A stretch of DNA of 39,840 nt from Clostridia bacterium (GCA_017509065.1 JAFWQM010000030.1:1-39840); one strand, 5' to 3'; positions 1 through 8,161 are shown, numbered from the stretch's first letter. Numbers and translations are program-made. Notes: generated by a model from the sequence alone, not told the origin.

Positions 1-1252
1 CATAGTCCACGGGGGTGTCCAGGAGCTCTGCGGGCAGGCAGCCGCCGGAGGGGCCGCCTGTCTGCACGGCCTTGAACTTCTTGCCGTTGGGGATACCGCC
101 GCCGATGTCGTAGATGATGGTGCGCAGTGGCGTGCCCATGGGCACTTCCACCAGGCCGGTGTTGTTGATCTTGCCGCCCAGAGCGAACACCTTGGTGCCC
201 TTGCTCTTTTCGGTGCCCATGGCTGCGAACCAGTCCGCGCCGTGCAGGATGATCTGGGCCACGTTGGCGTAGGTTTCCACGTTGTTCAGCATGGTGGGCT
301 TGGCGAACAGGCCCTTGACCGCGGGGAAGGGAGGACGGGGCGTGGGCTCGCCGCGCTTGCCTTCGATGGAGCGCATGAGGGCGGTTTCCTCGCCGCACAC
401 GAACGCGCCGGCGCCCAGGCGGATCTTGATGTCAAAGTCAAAGCCGGTGTCGAAAATGTTCTTGCCCAGCAGCCCGTATTCCCGGGCCTGGCCGATGGCG
501 ATTTCCAGACGCTTCACAGCGATGGGATACTCAGCGCGGACGTAAATATATCCTTCGGACGCGCCGATGGCATAGCCCGCGATGGCCATGGCTTCCAGCA
601 CGGCGTGGGGGTCACCTTCCAGCACGGAGCGGTCCATGAACGCGCCGGGGTCGCCCTCGTCAGCGTTGCAGGCCACGTACTTCTGGTCGGCCACGGAAGC
701 CGCCGCGAATTTCCACTTGAGGCCGGTGGGGAAGCCGCCGCCGCCGCGTCCACGCAGGCCGGACTTGAGGATTTCCTCGATGACCTGTTCGCGGGTCATG
801 GTGGTCAGGGCCTTTTCCAAAGCCTTGTAGCCGTCAAAGGCCAGGTATTCGTCGATGTTTTCAGGGTCGATCACGCCGCAGTTGCGCAGGGCGATACGAT
901 GCTGATGCTTATAGAAGTTGATGTCCTGCAGAGACTTGTTGGCATTCTGTTCGTGGGTGGCGTGATCGCTGTACACCAGGTGCTGCACCTTGCGGCCCTT
1001 GAGCAGGTGTTCGGTGACGATCTCATCCACGTCGTCCACCTTGACCCGGGAATAGAAGGTGCCTTCGGGGTACACGATGACCACGGGGCCCGCCTCGCAC
1101 AGGCCGAAGCAGCCGGTGCGGATGACCTTGACTTCCTTGTCCAGGCCGTTTTCCTTGATCTTCTGTTCAAAACGCTCGATCAGCTGAGCGGAGCCGGAAG
1201 AGGTACAGCCGGTGCCGCCGCAGCAGAGCACATGAGCGCGATAGATATCCAT
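1..1252 (-). CDS. hndC: NADH-dehydrogenase 51-kDa-like subunit of an electron-bifurcating/NADP-reducing hydrogenase (HndC/NuoF/HydB type), 3' end outside window
   Basis: About 417 codons are present; the reading frame is still open at base 1, so the C-terminus is missing. The first ~110 residues form a thioredoxin-like [2Fe-2S] domain with cysteines at 10/11, 16, 48 and 52. A NuoF domain follows: the glycine-rich FMN/NAD(H)-binding loop (RGRGGGGFPTG) is near residues 164-174 and CGEET is near 285-290. The 4Fe-4S cysteine motif and any ferredoxin tail would lie off the window. An N-terminal extension of this kind is typical of hydrogenase-linked homologues rather than of respiratory complex I. 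The family oxidises or reduces NAD(P)H through FMN and passes electrons to the iron-sulfur chain of an [FeFe]-hydrogenase, in the cytoplasm. The ATG at 1252 has a GGGAGG site about 9 bases upstream. It is the fourth gene of the operon, 32 bases after the hndB-like gene. Confidence 0.93.
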   Translation of the reverse strand, partial: MDIYRAHVLCCGGTGCTSSGSAQLIERFEQKIKENGLDKEVKVIRTGCFGLCEAGPVVIVYPEGTFYSRVKVDDVDEIVTEHLLKGRKVQHLVYSDHATHEQNANKSLQDINFYKHQHRIALRNCGVIDPENIDEYLAFDGYKALEKALTTMTREQVIEEILKSGLRGRGGGGFPTGLKWKFAAASVADQKYVACNADEGDPGAFMDRSVLEGDPHAVLEAMAIAGYAIGASEGYIYVRAEYPIAVKRLEIAIGQAREYGLLGKNIFDTGFDFDIKIRLGAGAFVCGEETALMRSIEGKRGEPTPRPPFPAVKGLFAKPTMLNNVETYANVAQIILHGADWFAAMGTEKSKGTKVFALGGKINNTGLVEVPMGTPLRTIIYDIGGGIPNGKKFKAVQTGGPSGGCLPAELLDTPVDY

Positions 1253-1284
1253 TGATTCTTCCTCCCTATTACAGCATCATATGC

Positions 1285-1659
1285 TTATTTTTCGGCGGCG
1301 CCGATGGTGAATTCTTCCACAGGACGGCCGTTGACGATGTGTTCCGCCACCACGCGGCCCACCTTTTCGGGGGTCATGTGCACGTAGGTGACCTTTTCCT
1401 GGCCGGGCACGATCACGTCCACCATGGGCTCCAGGCGGCACATGCCGATACAGCCAGTCTGGCTGACGGTGACATGCTGCAGTCCGCGCTTCTGGATCTC
1501 TTCCATAAAGGACAGCATTACAGGGCGGGCGCCGGCGGCGATGCCGCATGTGGCCATGCCGATGACCACGCGGGTGGTCTCGCCTTCTTCTTCCTTGCGC
1601 AGGTTGATGCGGTTCAGGGTCTTTTCCCGGATGGCCTGCAATTCAGCCAAAGATTTCAT
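1285..1659 (-). CDS. hndB: thioredoxin-like [2Fe-2S] ferredoxin subunit (HndB type)
   Basis: This 124-residue protein has the thioredoxin-like ferredoxin fold signature: TCGIAAGA around Cys38 and TGCIGMC with Cys70 and Cys74. I see only these three cysteines at the cluster-binding positions, which matches my recollection of HndB-type proteins, so the fourth ligand is unclear. In the family it is a small electron-transfer subunit between the flavoprotein and the hydrogenase. The start at 1659 is chosen because GGAGGT lies 8 bases upstream; a longer frame starting at 1716 would lie wholly inside the upstream gene and has no such site. The ATG overlaps the stop of the upstream ATPase gene as ATGA, which suggests translational coupling. 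Confidence 0.88.
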   Translation of the reverse strand: MKSLAELQAIREKTLNRINLRKEEEGETTRVVIGMATCGIAAGARPVMLSFMEEIQKRGLQHVTVSQTGCIGMCRLEPMVDVIVPGQEKVTYVHMTPEKVGRVVAEHIVNGRPVEEFTIGAAEK

Positions 1660-2210
1660 AATATGACACCTCCAAAGATCGGTTCTATTTCTTCCCGCAA
1701 AGATTCCAGGATCCATGCGGCGATTTCCGGTTCACTGAAAGGAACGCCCTGCAAAGCTTCCCTGATTTCCCTCGTATCGAACTGCATTTCTCCCTTGGGA
1801 GACTGACAGTGCAGCACGAATTCCGGCTTGTCCGGGTTCATGGTCACCAGCGTCGTCACCGTGCCGGGCAGATCGCCCAGCGGCAGGCAGTCGATAGACG
1901 CGGTGTCCAGCGTAGCGGTCAGCTTCGTGCCCTTTCCCAGCGTGCTTTCAAGCTTCAAGTCGCCTCCCGCCAAGCGGCAGTTCTCCATCATCATGGGGAT
2001 GCCCAGGCCCACTTTTCTGGTGGTGCGGGTTGTGGCGAAGGGGCTCATGACACGGGAAAGCAATTCCTCGCTCATGCCGGTGCCGTCGTCTTCTATGATG
2101 ATAGAAAGAATGCCCTTATCACTTAGCAGCACGCTCAGGGAAACCACAGTTGCCTCGGCCCGGATGCTGTTCTGCATCAGGTCCAGGATATGCAGGGACA
2201 AATCGCGCAT
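1656..2210 (-). CDS. GHKL (histidine-kinase-like) ATP-binding protein of a hydrogenase operon
   Basis: A 184-residue protein with the Bergerat ATP-binding fold: N-box LMQNSIRA (Asn14), G1 box DDGTGM (41-46), G2 box GLG (68-70) and GKGT (92-95). It has no dimerisation/phospho-acceptor helix pair, no sensor domain and no membrane segment, so it is not a complete sensor kinase. The C-terminal ~80 residues do not match a domain I recognise. Stand-alone GHKL proteins are known in hydrogenase operons of Clostridia, but their role is not settled; anti-sigma-like kinase or ATP-dependent regulator are both possible. It starts 3 bases after the hndA-like stop and ends in a 4-base overlap with the hndB-like gene, so it is made together with the electron-transfer subunits. 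Confidence 0.85.
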   Translation of the reverse strand: MRDLSLHILDLMQNSIRAEATVVSLSVLLSDKGILSIIIEDDGTGMSEELLSRVMSPFATTRTTRKVGLGIPMMMENCRLAGGDLKLESTLGKGTKLTATLDTASIDCLPLGDLPGTVTTLVTMNPDKPEFVLHCQSPKGEMQFDTREIREALQGVPFSEPEIAAWILESLREEIEPIFGGVIL

Positions 2211-2213
2211 ATA

Positions 2214-2690
2214 TTACGCCTGCTCTCTGTACTTGGCCAGGATGCCGGGAATGTCGTCGGGCACCAGACGCCCGTACACTTCATCGTTGATGGTCATGAC
2301 GGGAGCCAGACCGCACGCGCCCAGGCAGCGGGTGGCGTTCAAGGTGAACAGACCGTCGGGAGACGTCTTGCCAACGGGGGTTTGCAGCTCTTCACTCAGG
2401 CGGTCCAGCACCTTCTGGCTGCCCTTGACGTAGCACGCGGTGCCCAGGCACACGCTGATGGTGTACTTCCCGTTGGGCTCCAGGCGGAACTGGGAATAGA
2501 AGGTGGCGACGCCGTAGACCTCGCTCAGCGTGACGCCAAGCCCCTCCGCGATGATCTTCTGCACGTCCATGGGTACGCAGCCGAAGATCCCCTGCGCGCG
2601 CTGCAGCACGGGCATCAGCGCGCCGGGCTGGTCTTTCAGCTCAGCGATGACCTGATTCAGCTGCTCATACTTGTCTTTGTTGTCCGGCAT
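2214..2690 (-). CDS. hndA: NADH-dehydrogenase 24-kDa-like [2Fe-2S] subunit (HndA/NuoE/HydC type)
   Basis: A 158-residue protein of normal length for the NuoE family. A helical N-terminal part is followed by a thioredoxin-like domain with the four [2Fe-2S] ligands Cys81, Cys86 (CLGTAC), Cys122 and Cys126 (CLGAC). The GVATFYSQF stretch (60-68) is typical of the family. It works with the NuoF-like subunit to move electrons between NAD(P)H and the hydrogenase. It is the first gene of the operon visible here. The ATG at 2690 has AAGGAGG 12 bases upstream. Confidence 0.93.
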   Translation of the reverse strand: MPDNKDKYEQLNQVIAELKDQPGALMPVLQRAQGIFGCVPMDVQKIIAEGLGVTLSEVYGVATFYSQFRLEPNGKYTISVCLGTACYVKGSQKVLDRLSEELQTPVGKTSPDGLFTLNATRCLGACGLAPVMTINDEVYGRLVPDDIPGILAKYREQA

Positions 2691-2781
2691 GACAGTTCAT
2701 GACCTCCTTATAAAACTTGCGTCGGATTATGTATCCGAAATGGCGGCATCACCATATACGGTATACGCCATTTATTATCAT

Positions 2782-2810
2782 AACATAGTTTTTCTCAAAT
2801 TGCACGTCCA
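2782..2810 (-). promoter_or_regulatory. possible promoter of the hydrogenase operon
   Basis: On the minus strand an AT-rich segment contains a candidate -10 TATGTT (2782-2787) 17 bases from a weak -35 TGGACG (2805-2810). A second -10-like TATGAT (2777-2782) overlaps it. The match is modest, but this is the only AT-rich stretch between the galT terminator and the hndA-like start. Confidence 0.35.
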
Positions 2811-2902
2811 AATTTGAAAAAAACGACGAAAAAAACGATGAATTTTCATGGTTTTTTTGTAGAATCCTGCATGAATAATCCCGACAAATTTGATCGGAAT
2901 AT

Positions 2903-2946
2903 ATAAAAACGGGGCACGAGCGGCGTTGGGAGCCGCAGGTGTCCCG
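2903..2946 (-). terminator. Rho-independent terminator after galT
   Basis: A two-part GC-rich hairpin spans 2910-2946: 2910-2917 pairs with 2939-2946 with one wobble, and 2920-2924 pairs with 2932-2936. On the minus strand it is followed by TTTTT (2905-2909) and ATAT. It closes the nucleoside transporter/galT transcription unit. Confidence 0.9.
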
Positions 2947-3020
2947 ACAAAACAGCGCTATTGCTGTTCCGATTGACTGATTTCCGTTCTTTGAACCAAT
3001 ACAAAGAAATCCAATATTTC

Positions 3021-4484
3021 TTAAAACACCGTTTTCAGGAAGCGCTGCAAGCCTTCCTGTCCGGCCTCGTCCAGCTTGTATACGCCGGAATCGCACAGGA
3101 CCTGGTAGCAGGTTTCGGCAACGGCGGCGCGGAGCGCTTCCTGCGCCTGTTCCCGCGTCATGCTTCTTCCCTGTTTGGCTGCAATGTCCTTCACCCAGGC
3201 TTCATGGCTGCTCCCTGCCGGGATCTCGCCGTCGCCCATCAGATAAGGTTCCAAAGCCGCCAGTTCGGTCTTGAGCCTCCCCGGCAGGATGAACAGACCC
3301 ATTACCTCGATCAGGCCGATGTTCTCTTTCTTGATGTGATGCAGCGGCGCGTGGGGATGGTAAATGCCCAAGGGGTGCTCGTCGCTCGTGCGGTTGTTCC
3401 TGAGTACCAGGTGCATCTGATACCGCCCGTCGGGAAGCTTCCGCAGCGTGGGTGTGACGGTGTTGTGCGGCGCGTCGGTCTGGGCGTAGATTCCCAGCGA
3501 TTCGTCACTGTATTTCCGCCAGGCTTCCAGCACGGTCATAGCAATGTCTTTCAGTTTCCTTTGGTCTTCACTGATGAAGCGAAGACAGGTCATCGGCCAG
3601 TCCACCACGCCGCTCTCCACCGGGCTGTCGAACGTCCATTTGATCGGCGCTTTGTCCATGGGGAATACGTGCCTGCCGCCCTGATAATGGTCGTGGGTCA
3701 GGATGGAGCCGCCCACGATGGGCAGGTCGGCGTTCGCCCCGATGAAATAGAAGGGGAATTTATCCACGAACTCAAACAGCCGGTCAAATGTTTTACGGGT
3801 CAGTTTCATGGGCCGGTGCACGCTGTCCAGCACGATGCAGTGCTCCTCGAAGTAGAGGTAGGGCGAATACTGGAAATACCATTCCTCGCCCGCCAGATTC
3901 AGGGGGATGACGCGGTGGTTCTGCCGCGCCGGGAACCCGGCATGGCCCGCGTAACCGGGGTTTTCCTTGCACAGCATGCACAGCGGATACCCGGACTTGG
4001 GCGCGTTCCTGGCCGCGGCAATATCCCGCGGGTCTTTCTCAGGCTTGCTCAGGTTAATGGTGATTTCCAGATCGCCGCTGGGCGATGGCGCGATGTACTT
4101 GATATTCTGCGCGATGTGCTTGACGCGGATATAGTCGACGTTCCGGCATAGCTCATAGAACCATTTTGCTGCCGCTTCCGTGCCGCGCTCGTCCATGATC
4201 TCATAGAAGACGCGGCGCACCTCCCGGGGATGGGGCGTGAACGCGCCTGCCAGCCGCGCGGTAAAGCGGTCCTTTTCGTCCACGGTATCGTGAATCACGC
4301 CGCGCGCGGCGGCCCATTCCGAAAGCTCCGCCAGGCAGTCGGGAATATCGTTTCCCCGCAATTTCCCTTCCGCCGGCGCGTCCAAACGCAGGTCATCCAG
4401 CAGCAGGTTCAAAGTATACGCCCGGTCCTCCGGCAGTATCAGATGTTTCTCCTCCAACAGATCAAGCAAGCGATCCAACAGCAC
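3021..4484 (-). CDS. galT: UDP-glucose--hexose-1-phosphate uridylyltransferase, class II (Firmicutes type)
   Basis: A 487-residue cytoplasmic enzyme of the Leloir pathway, which swaps galactose-1-phosphate and UDP-glucose for glucose-1-phosphate and UDP-galactose. Length and sequence fit the class II GalT of Gram-positive bacteria, not the ~350-residue class I enzyme. The active-site HIT-like segment HDHYQGGRH begins at His264, with His266 as the second histidine of the H-x-H motif. CMLC at 169-172 may bind metal. The start is GTG at 4484 with GGAGGG 8 bases upstream. It lies 36 bases after a BMP-type permease gene and probably shares its transcript; no galK or galE is nearby, which is unusual. 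Confidence 0.95.
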   Translation of the reverse strand: MLLDRLLDLLEEKHLILPEDRAYTLNLLLDDLRLDAPAEGKLRGNDIPDCLAELSEWAAARGVIHDTVDEKDRFTARLAGAFTPHPREVRRVFYEIMDERGTEAAAKWFYELCRNVDYIRVKHIAQNIKYIAPSPSGDLEITINLSKPEKDPRDIAAARNAPKSGYPLCMLCKENPGYAGHAGFPARQNHRVIPLNLAGEEWYFQYSPYLYFEEHCIVLDSVHRPMKLTRKTFDRLFEFVDKFPFYFIGANADLPIVGGSILTHDHYQGGRHVFPMDKAPIKWTFDSPVESGVVDWPMTCLRFISEDQRKLKDIAMTVLEAWRKYSDESLGIYAQTDAPHNTVTPTLRKLPDGRYQMHLVLRNNRTSDEHPLGIYHPHAPLHHIKKENIGLIEVMGLFILPGRLKTELAALEPYLMGDGEIPAGSSHEAWVKDIAAKQGRSMTREQAQEALRAAVAETCYQVLCDSGVYKLDEAGQEGLQRFLKTVF

Positions 4485-4520
4485 GAGCTGGTCCCTCCTT
4501 CTTTGCGGTTGAAACTGTAA

Positions 4521-5507
4521 TTATCTTTGTTTTCTGTGCAGGACGGCGCTCCCCAGCAGCGCCGCCGCAAGCAGCGCCATACCCGCTTCCCGCGGATAAA
4601 CAGCCGGAAGCGCTTCGCTGCCCGTCCATATATTCGCGGCGGCAAACGCGGTCACCAGCGTGCCCAATGGATGGCCAAAGCTCAGCATCGCCACGGGAAT
4701 CCCGGTGAATCCAAGCAGAGAGGAGGCCGTTTCCAGGCTTGCATCCAGCAGGCCCGAAAGCAGGCAGATCCCCCCGGCCAGCCCGGAAAACGCGCCGGAA
4801 AGGAAAAGCTCCAGCGTCACATTCCGTTTCGTCGGCATCCCCGCCCGCTTCGCGGCTTCCGGGTTGGAAGCGCCTGTCTTCATTTCAAAGCCAAATACGG
4901 TGAAGCGAATCACGATCCAGATGGCCAGGCAAAGAATCAGCGTGACCGGCAATGCGATCGAAACGGAAAAGCCGTCCCTTATCCGCAGCGCCGGGAGCGC
5001 GGCTCCGGCCTGAGAGGCGTTTTCATTGAGGCCGCCCAACCATTCCTCTTTCGCCCATCGCGCCAGATACAGGGCAATGAAATTGAGCGTCATAGCAGAC
5101 AAAACCGCTCTCAGCCGGAAACGGTTGTTCACCGCGCCTGTCATCGCGCTCCACAAAGCGCCGCCGAGAGCAGCAAGCGTGAGGCAAGCCCACCAGGGCA
5201 GCGCCAGCCGGAGCGCCCCAAGCCGCGCCAGCAGCGCGCCGATCAGCATTTGGCCCGGCACGCCAAGGTTGATCAATCCCGTTTTCCAGGCCGCGCCGAC
5301 GGATAGGCCCGTCAGAATCAGAATCGGCCAGTACATCAGCGTTATCTGTATCCCTTCTTCGGAAGAAAACGCCGACAGCAGCAGCGTTTTCAAGCCGTTG
5401 ACGGCTTCCGAATCGTCCGCGTAAAGGAGCAGCCCGAAACACAGCACGGCGCTGATTGCGAACACGGCGAAGGAACCCACTATCCGCTGAACCGCGCGCT
5501 TTCTCAT
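4521..5507 (-). CDS. ABC transporter permease, BMP/nucleoside family (YufP/NupP-like), single-copy extra
   Basis: A 328-residue polytopic membrane protein. It aligns by eye with the permease at 8161-9417: a shared GLSVGAAWKTGLINLGVPGQ-like segment and TGIPVAMLSFGHPLG near the C-terminus, as in BPD_transp_2 permeases. It lacks the long extracytoplasmic insert of the 8161-9417 protein. The start at 5507 is chosen because it overlaps the stop of the upstream ATPase gene as ATGA; the longer frame starting at 5573 lies inside that gene. It has no partner permease of the YufQ type next to it, so it either dimerises with itself or pairs with a subunit of the main transporter. Confidence 0.85.
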   Translation of the reverse strand: MRKRAVQRIVGSFAVFAISAVLCFGLLLYADDSEAVNGLKTLLLSAFSSEEGIQITLMYWPILILTGLSVGAAWKTGLINLGVPGQMLIGALLARLGALRLALPWWACLTLAALGGALWSAMTGAVNNRFRLRAVLSAMTLNFIALYLARWAKEEWLGGLNENASQAGAALPALRIRDGFSVSIALPVTLILCLAIWIVIRFTVFGFEMKTGASNPEAAKRAGMPTKRNVTLELFLSGAFSGLAGGICLLSGLLDASLETASSLLGFTGIPVAMLSFGHPLGTLVTAFAAANIWTGSEALPAVYPREAGMALLAAALLGSAVLHRKQR

Positions 5508-7075
5508 TCGTCCTCTCCCTCGATGGCCCTGCCGCCGTAGCGCTGCTGCCGCCACTGACCGCTCATATACCATCCCAATTCACGCACCGACGAATACGCC
5601 GGATCAAATTCGCCCATGATTTCTCCCTCATGCATAACCAGGATCCGGTCAGCCAGCCGCATCGCTTCCTCCGCCTGGCTGGTCAGCAGCAGCACAGCCC
5701 GGCGGTTCGCCCGGACAGAGAAAAGCCGCTCCCGGATGATTTCAGCCGTTCTTTCGGATACATGCCGGGTCGGTTCTTCCACGATCAGCAATGGGGGCTT
5801 GCGTTCCAGTTCCCGTGAAAGCATCGCGAGGCGGAGCGTTTCCTCCTCCATCCCGTCCGGAAGGCAATCCGGGGCCGCCTGATCGGAAAGTCCCGCCGTT
5901 TCCAGAATATGGGCGGCGTTTTCCCGCCTCCGCCGCCGGATCACCCATCCGCTTTCCTGAAACTCCCGGTACCGATTCAGGCCCAGGTTTTCTTCCAGCG
6001 TACATTCTCCGGCAGCGCTCAGTTTTCGGATATTATACGGCAGGTATGCGACCCCCGCCTGCAGCCGTTCCTGGACAGAAGCGCCTGTCACGTCCTTGCC
6101 TTCCAATTTGATCCGCCCGTCAGCAGGTTCACGCGCGCCGATCAGGGCGGCGGCCAGCGCCTCCCAGCCGTGGTCGGGGCGGCCAAGCAGGCAGACGATT
6201 TCCCCCGCCCGCACTTCAAAGGATAATTCATGCGCCGGGTCGGCAGCGTTTCCTTCGCCCCGCACCGTCAGACGGCGCACTTCCAATGTCATCCTTCCCA
6301 GGGAAACTTCTTTCTTTTCCGCAGAAACCGGCTCGCTGCCCCGTATCAGCCGGGCGAAATCCTCTGGTTCCGCCTCGCTGGCCAGATACGTTTCCGCCGG
6401 CATACCCGCGCGCAGCACCGTCACTTGTCCGCAGACGCTCAGTACCGTTTCGGGACACTGGGACAGCAGCAGCGCGGCGGCGCCGTTTTTGCATACTTTC
6501 CGCAGCACATCGGCCAATTGATCCATTTCCTGCCGCGTGAATACCGCGTCAGGTTCGTCCAGAACCAGGATGTCCTTTTCCTGGAGGATCATCCGCAGGA
6601 CTTCCACCCACAGCCATTCCGCCCGGGTCATATCATCCGCGCGGGACGATAAATCCAGCGGGATCTCGTACCGTTTGCAAACCTCCGCCGCTTGCTTTCT
6701 TACATCGCGTTTGTGCAGCTTTCCGCTCGGGGCGAACTCCGATCCCAGCAGCAGATGGTCGATCAGGCTCATTCCAGCCACATAAGGGCTTTCTTCCCCG
6801 GCGCATCCGATCCCCCAGACAGCGGCGGAACGGGGATTCCTGAGCTGCACTTTCTCACCTTCAATGAGAACGCTTCCGCTGTCAGGCGCGCACATACCGT
6901 TCAGCATACGGGCCAGCACAGTCTTTCCCGATTGCCTCTCCCCCAGCACGCCGTGGATTGTTCCTTTTTCCAGGCGCAGATTAAAATCAGCGATGCCAAA
7001 AGAATCACTGAATCTCTTGGAGATATGCAGCATTTCCAGGGCCAGGGTGTTCGCCGTTTGTTTACTCATTTCCAT
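5504..7075 (-). CDS. degenerate two-domain ABC ATPase, BMP/nucleoside importer family
   Basis: A 523-residue paralogue of the ATPase at 9414-10967 with the same two-domain layout. Domain 1 keeps Walker A (GERQSGKT, 45-52) and Walker B (ILVLDEP, 169-175) but has no LSGGQ-like signature; MTRAEWLW (149-156) stands in its place, and the switch histidine is Gln206. Domain 2 has lost the Walker A lysine (GRPDHGWE, 298-305), has no SGG signature (LPDGMEEE, 405-412) and carries IVEEP as Walker B. The intact full-length frame and the tight ATGA coupling to the next permease argue against a decaying pseudogene. It may be a regulatory or assembly subunit, or may need the normal ATPase as partner. The start could be the ATG at 7075 or the one two codons later. 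Confidence 0.82.
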   Translation of the reverse strand: MEMSKQTANTLALEMLHISKRFSDSFGIADFNLRLEKGTIHGVLGERQSGKTVLARMLNGMCAPDSGSVLIEGEKVQLRNPRSAAVWGIGCAGEESPYVAGMSLIDHLLLGSEFAPSGKLHKRDVRKQAAEVCKRYEIPLDLSSRADDMTRAEWLWVEVLRMILQEKDILVLDEPDAVFTRQEMDQLADVLRKVCKNGAAALLLSQCPETVLSVCGQVTVLRAGMPAETYLASEAEPEDFARLIRGSEPVSAEKKEVSLGRMTLEVRRLTVRGEGNAADPAHELSFEVRAGEIVCLLGRPDHGWEALAAALIGAREPADGRIKLEGKDVTGASVQERLQAGVAYLPYNIRKLSAAGECTLEENLGLNRYREFQESGWVIRRRRRENAAHILETAGLSDQAAPDCLPDGMEEETLRLAMLSRELERKPPLLIVEEPTRHVSERTAEIIRERLFSVRANRRAVLLLTSQAEEAMRLADRILVMHEGEIMGEFDPAYSSVRELGWYMSGQWRQQRYGGRAIEGEDE

Positions 7076-7087
7076 CCAAAACCGTGT

Positions 7088-7118
7088 AAAGCGGGGCGAA
7101 GCAGCTTCGCCCCGCTTT
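7088..7118 (-). terminator. strong intercistronic hairpin, probable partial terminator
   Basis: A 14-bp perfect stem (7088-7101 with 7105-7118) with a 3-base loop lies 12 bases past the stop of the permease at 7130-8161. On the minus strand only GCTTTACACGGTTTT follows, so the U-tract is poor. It may reduce read-through into the degenerate ATPase gene or protect the upstream mRNA end. Confidence 0.7.
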
Positions 7119-7129
7119 GCTGTCTGTTC

Positions 7130-8161
7130 TTACCGTTTGCCCGCGTCGTAGGGAATGCCTTCCGCCTTGGGAGCGCGGGAGCTCTTGGACGTGAAGGCCA
7201 GCACCACCAGGGTGATCACATAGGGCAGCATGCGGTAAATATTCGTGTTGATGTTCAGTTCTTTCAGCGTATACACGCCGTCTCCGTTGATATCCAGCGT
7301 GGAATAGGACGCTGCGACGCATTTGAACAGGCCGAACAGCAGCGCGGCCAGGCAGATGTTCAGCGGCTTCCAGTTGCCGAAGATCATGACCGCCAGGGCC
7401 AGGAAGCCGAAGCCCGCCACATCGCCGTTGGCGGAGCAGTTCGCGGTGGTGAGCACATACACGAAGCCGCCCATGCCAGCCAGCGCGCCGGAAATCACGG
7501 TGCCAGAGTAGCGCATTTTCACCACGTTGATGCCCAGGGAAGCGGACGCCTGGGGGTTTTCACCGCAGGAGCGAAGCCGCATGCCGAAGCGAGTCTTGTA
7601 CAGGATGATGGACATGACGACGAACACCAGGATGCAGATATAGGTCGCCACGTAAACCTTATCCACGAACGTGGAGCCAAGGAAGCTCATTTCGTCCTTG
7701 CGCCCGTAGCCGAACATGGACTTTTTCAGCATGAACCAGCTTGCCGCGTCGCCCGAAGCCATATTCAGAGTATTCTGGTTGGCGATGATGCGGATGAAGA
7801 ACAGCACCACGGCGGGGGCCAGCAGGTTCAGCGCCGTACCGCCGATGGTCTGGTCGGCTTTCAGATTGATGGCGGCGAACGCCAGCAGCAGGCTGAACAG
7901 CGCGCCCATCGCCGCGGCAAAGAGCATGGCCAGGAAACAAAAGCTTTGAAGCGCCAATACGTTTTTCGCGTCATACGCCGCCTGGAACCAGCCCCATTCC
8001 TGCACCGTGCGCACGAACAGCACGCCCATGAACGCGCCGAAAATCATGATGCCTTCCAGCGCCAGGTTGATGATGCCGCTGCGCTCCGCGAAGACGCCGG
8101 CCAGGGCGACCAGCATCAGGGGTACAGCATATACCAGGGTTTGACGAATCAAAAACGGCAT
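7130..8161 (-). CDS. nucleoside-type ABC transporter permease (YufQ/NupQ-like)
   Basis: A 343-residue integral membrane protein with about 9-10 hydrophobic segments. It opens with the family pattern in which an N-terminal helix is followed by ERSGIINLALEG (26-37). Later segments include KTRFGMRLRSCGENPQAS, the cytoplasmic coupling region. It is the second half of a heterodimeric importer channel with the permease just upstream. The stop of that gene and this ATG overlap as TAATG, which suggests coupled translation. The predicted substrate is a nucleoside, by analogy with Bacillus NupNOPQ and the PnrA/BmpA families. Confidence 0.92.
   Translation of the reverse strand: MPFLIRQTLVYAVPLMLVALAGVFAERSGIINLALEGIMIFGAFMGVLFVRTVQEWGWFQAAYDAKNVLALQSFCFLAMLFAAAMGALFSLLLAFAAINLKADQTIGGTALNLLAPAVVLFFIRIIANQNTLNMASGDAASWFMLKKSMFGYGRKDEMSFLGSTFVDKVYVATYICILVFVVMSIILYKTRFGMRLRSCGENPQASASLGINVVKMRYSGTVISGALAGMGGFVYVLTTANCSANGDVAGFGFLALAVMIFGNWKPLNICLAALLFGLFKCVAASYSTLDINGDGVYTLKELNINTNIYRMLPYVITLVVLAFTSKSSRAPKAEGIPYDAGKR

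Larger units (their letters stand above)
2691..3020. other. intergenic region between galT and the hydrogenase operon
   Basis: These 330 bases hold no convincing gene. From right to left they contain the galT terminator (2903-2946), an AT-rich promoter-like stretch (about 2777-2830), and, in the presumed 5' leader, an inverted repeat with 8-bp perfect arms (AAATGGCG at 2738-2745, CGCCATTT at 2766-2773). A 115-codon minus-strand open frame (2749-3096) runs through the terminator and is not credible as a gene. Confidence 0.6.

Noticed and set aside
2749..3096. Minus-strand 115-codon open frame between galT and the hydrogenase operon
   Set aside because: It begins inside galT and runs through the galT terminator and promoter-like sequence.
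5504..7075. Pseudogene call for the degenerate ATPase
   Set aside because: The frame is intact over 523 codons and is coupled to the next gene, so it is listed as a coding gene with altered motifs.
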